NCBI RefSeq assembly: GCF_015207875.1
Contig: NZ_JADEVZ010000003.1
Span: forward strand, 62,001 to 126,000
DNA from: Dolichospermum sp. LEGE 00240
GTDB lineage: Bacteria; Cyanobacteriota; Cyanobacteriia; Cyanobacteriales; Nostocaceae
DNA: 64,000 bases
Direction: 5' to 3'
The position numbers and the translations under genes were made by a program. Shown here piece after piece: positions 63,921 through 64,000 of this stretch. Every line of letters begins with the position of its first letter. Within the stretch, counting starts at the first letter, position 1. Below the pieces are notes generated by a model. The model made no database searches. It worked only from the letters and a program-made list of their open reading frames with translations, and was not told the DNA's origin.

Positions 63921-64000
63921 TTACATTGTTAATTCCCACCAAGTTTTTTGACCAACTACACCATCTGTTGATAGACGGCGACGATTTTGAAAAGCTTTGA
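63921..64000 (-). CDS. C-terminal end of a peptidoglycan-binding-domain protein, cut by window
   Basis: On the minus strand, from the window edge to a TAA at 63921-63923, the frame reads KAFQNRRRLSTDGVVGQKTW and then WELTM. This is the last helix of a PG_binding_1 domain (AFQxRxGLxxDGVVGPxTW). The rest lies beyond 64000. Such domains tether hydrolases or lipoproteins to the wall. Confidence 0.75.
   Translation of the reverse strand, partial: KAFQNRRRLSTDGVVGQKTWWELTM

Overview
The window is chromosomal DNA of a filamentous, probably heterocyst-forming cyanobacterium (Nostocales). The photosynthesis genes psb34 and psbY, Ycf46, an HCF173-like CIA30 protein, a cyanobacterial RNase E next to rnhB, many GCGATCGC (HIP1) octamers and long heptanucleotide tandem repeats (STRRs) all point that way. 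The species cannot be named from the sequence.

Layout. 0-3.5 kb: a small DUF6761-like protein, a decayed strip holding a 40-codon aroA relic and a winged-helix fragment, then the peptidoglycan transpeptidase PBP2 (minus). 3.6-6.9 kb: a polyamine ABC operon potA-potD-potB that has no potC. 6.9-8.8 kb: an RloAB-type AAA ATPase/RloB pair, a probable phage-defence cassette lying where potC would be expected. 9-15.7 kb: moaE, a DUF2227 protein, tRNA-Val, a TnpB relic, psb34, pgsA, a membrane protein, a GHL10 hydrolase and glcD. 15.8-17 kb: a UPF0175/DUF3368 toxin-antitoxin pair and a second antitoxin with a truncated PIN toxin. 17.2-28.5 kb: ycf46, an SH3 protein, hppD, an SDR, the HCF173-like protein, a HugZ-like protein, an alpha/beta hydrolase, an M16 peptidase and a VWA protein. 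28.7-31.8 kb: a sugar-type ABC operon (binding protein and two permeases, no ATPase).

31.8-41.3 kb is the most interesting part: a thiazole/oxazole-modified microcin (TOMM) RiPP locus. On the minus strand lie a 125-aa precursor with a 16-cysteine Cys-X-X core, two tandem terminators, an E1/ThiF-like leader-binding protein, a YcaO cyclodehydratase ending in a PxPxP motif, and a SagB-type azoline dehydrogenase. Transcribed away from it are an ABC exporter, an HlyD/MacA adaptor and a MacB-like permease. A heptamer repeat of about 270 bp separates the ThiF-like and YcaO genes, and a 125-bp MITE sits between the precursor and the exporter.

41.3-64 kb: a VapB antitoxin with a beheaded VapC, an SGNH hydrolase, pheA, a DUF1997 protein, rnhB-rne, a long rne leader, a radical-SAM protein, a solo IS200/IS605 end, clpS, a CPBP protease, folC, psbY, a gamma-carbonic anhydrase, a TIGR02652 protein, a VOC protein, a two-domain M16 peptidase, a cupredoxin, map and the tail of a peptidoglycan-binding protein.

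The window is rich in small mobile DNA. Two MITE families have visible terminal inverted repeats and target-site duplications (6 bp and 5 bp), a third dispersed element has inverted ends, and STRRs run into the ends of several genes.
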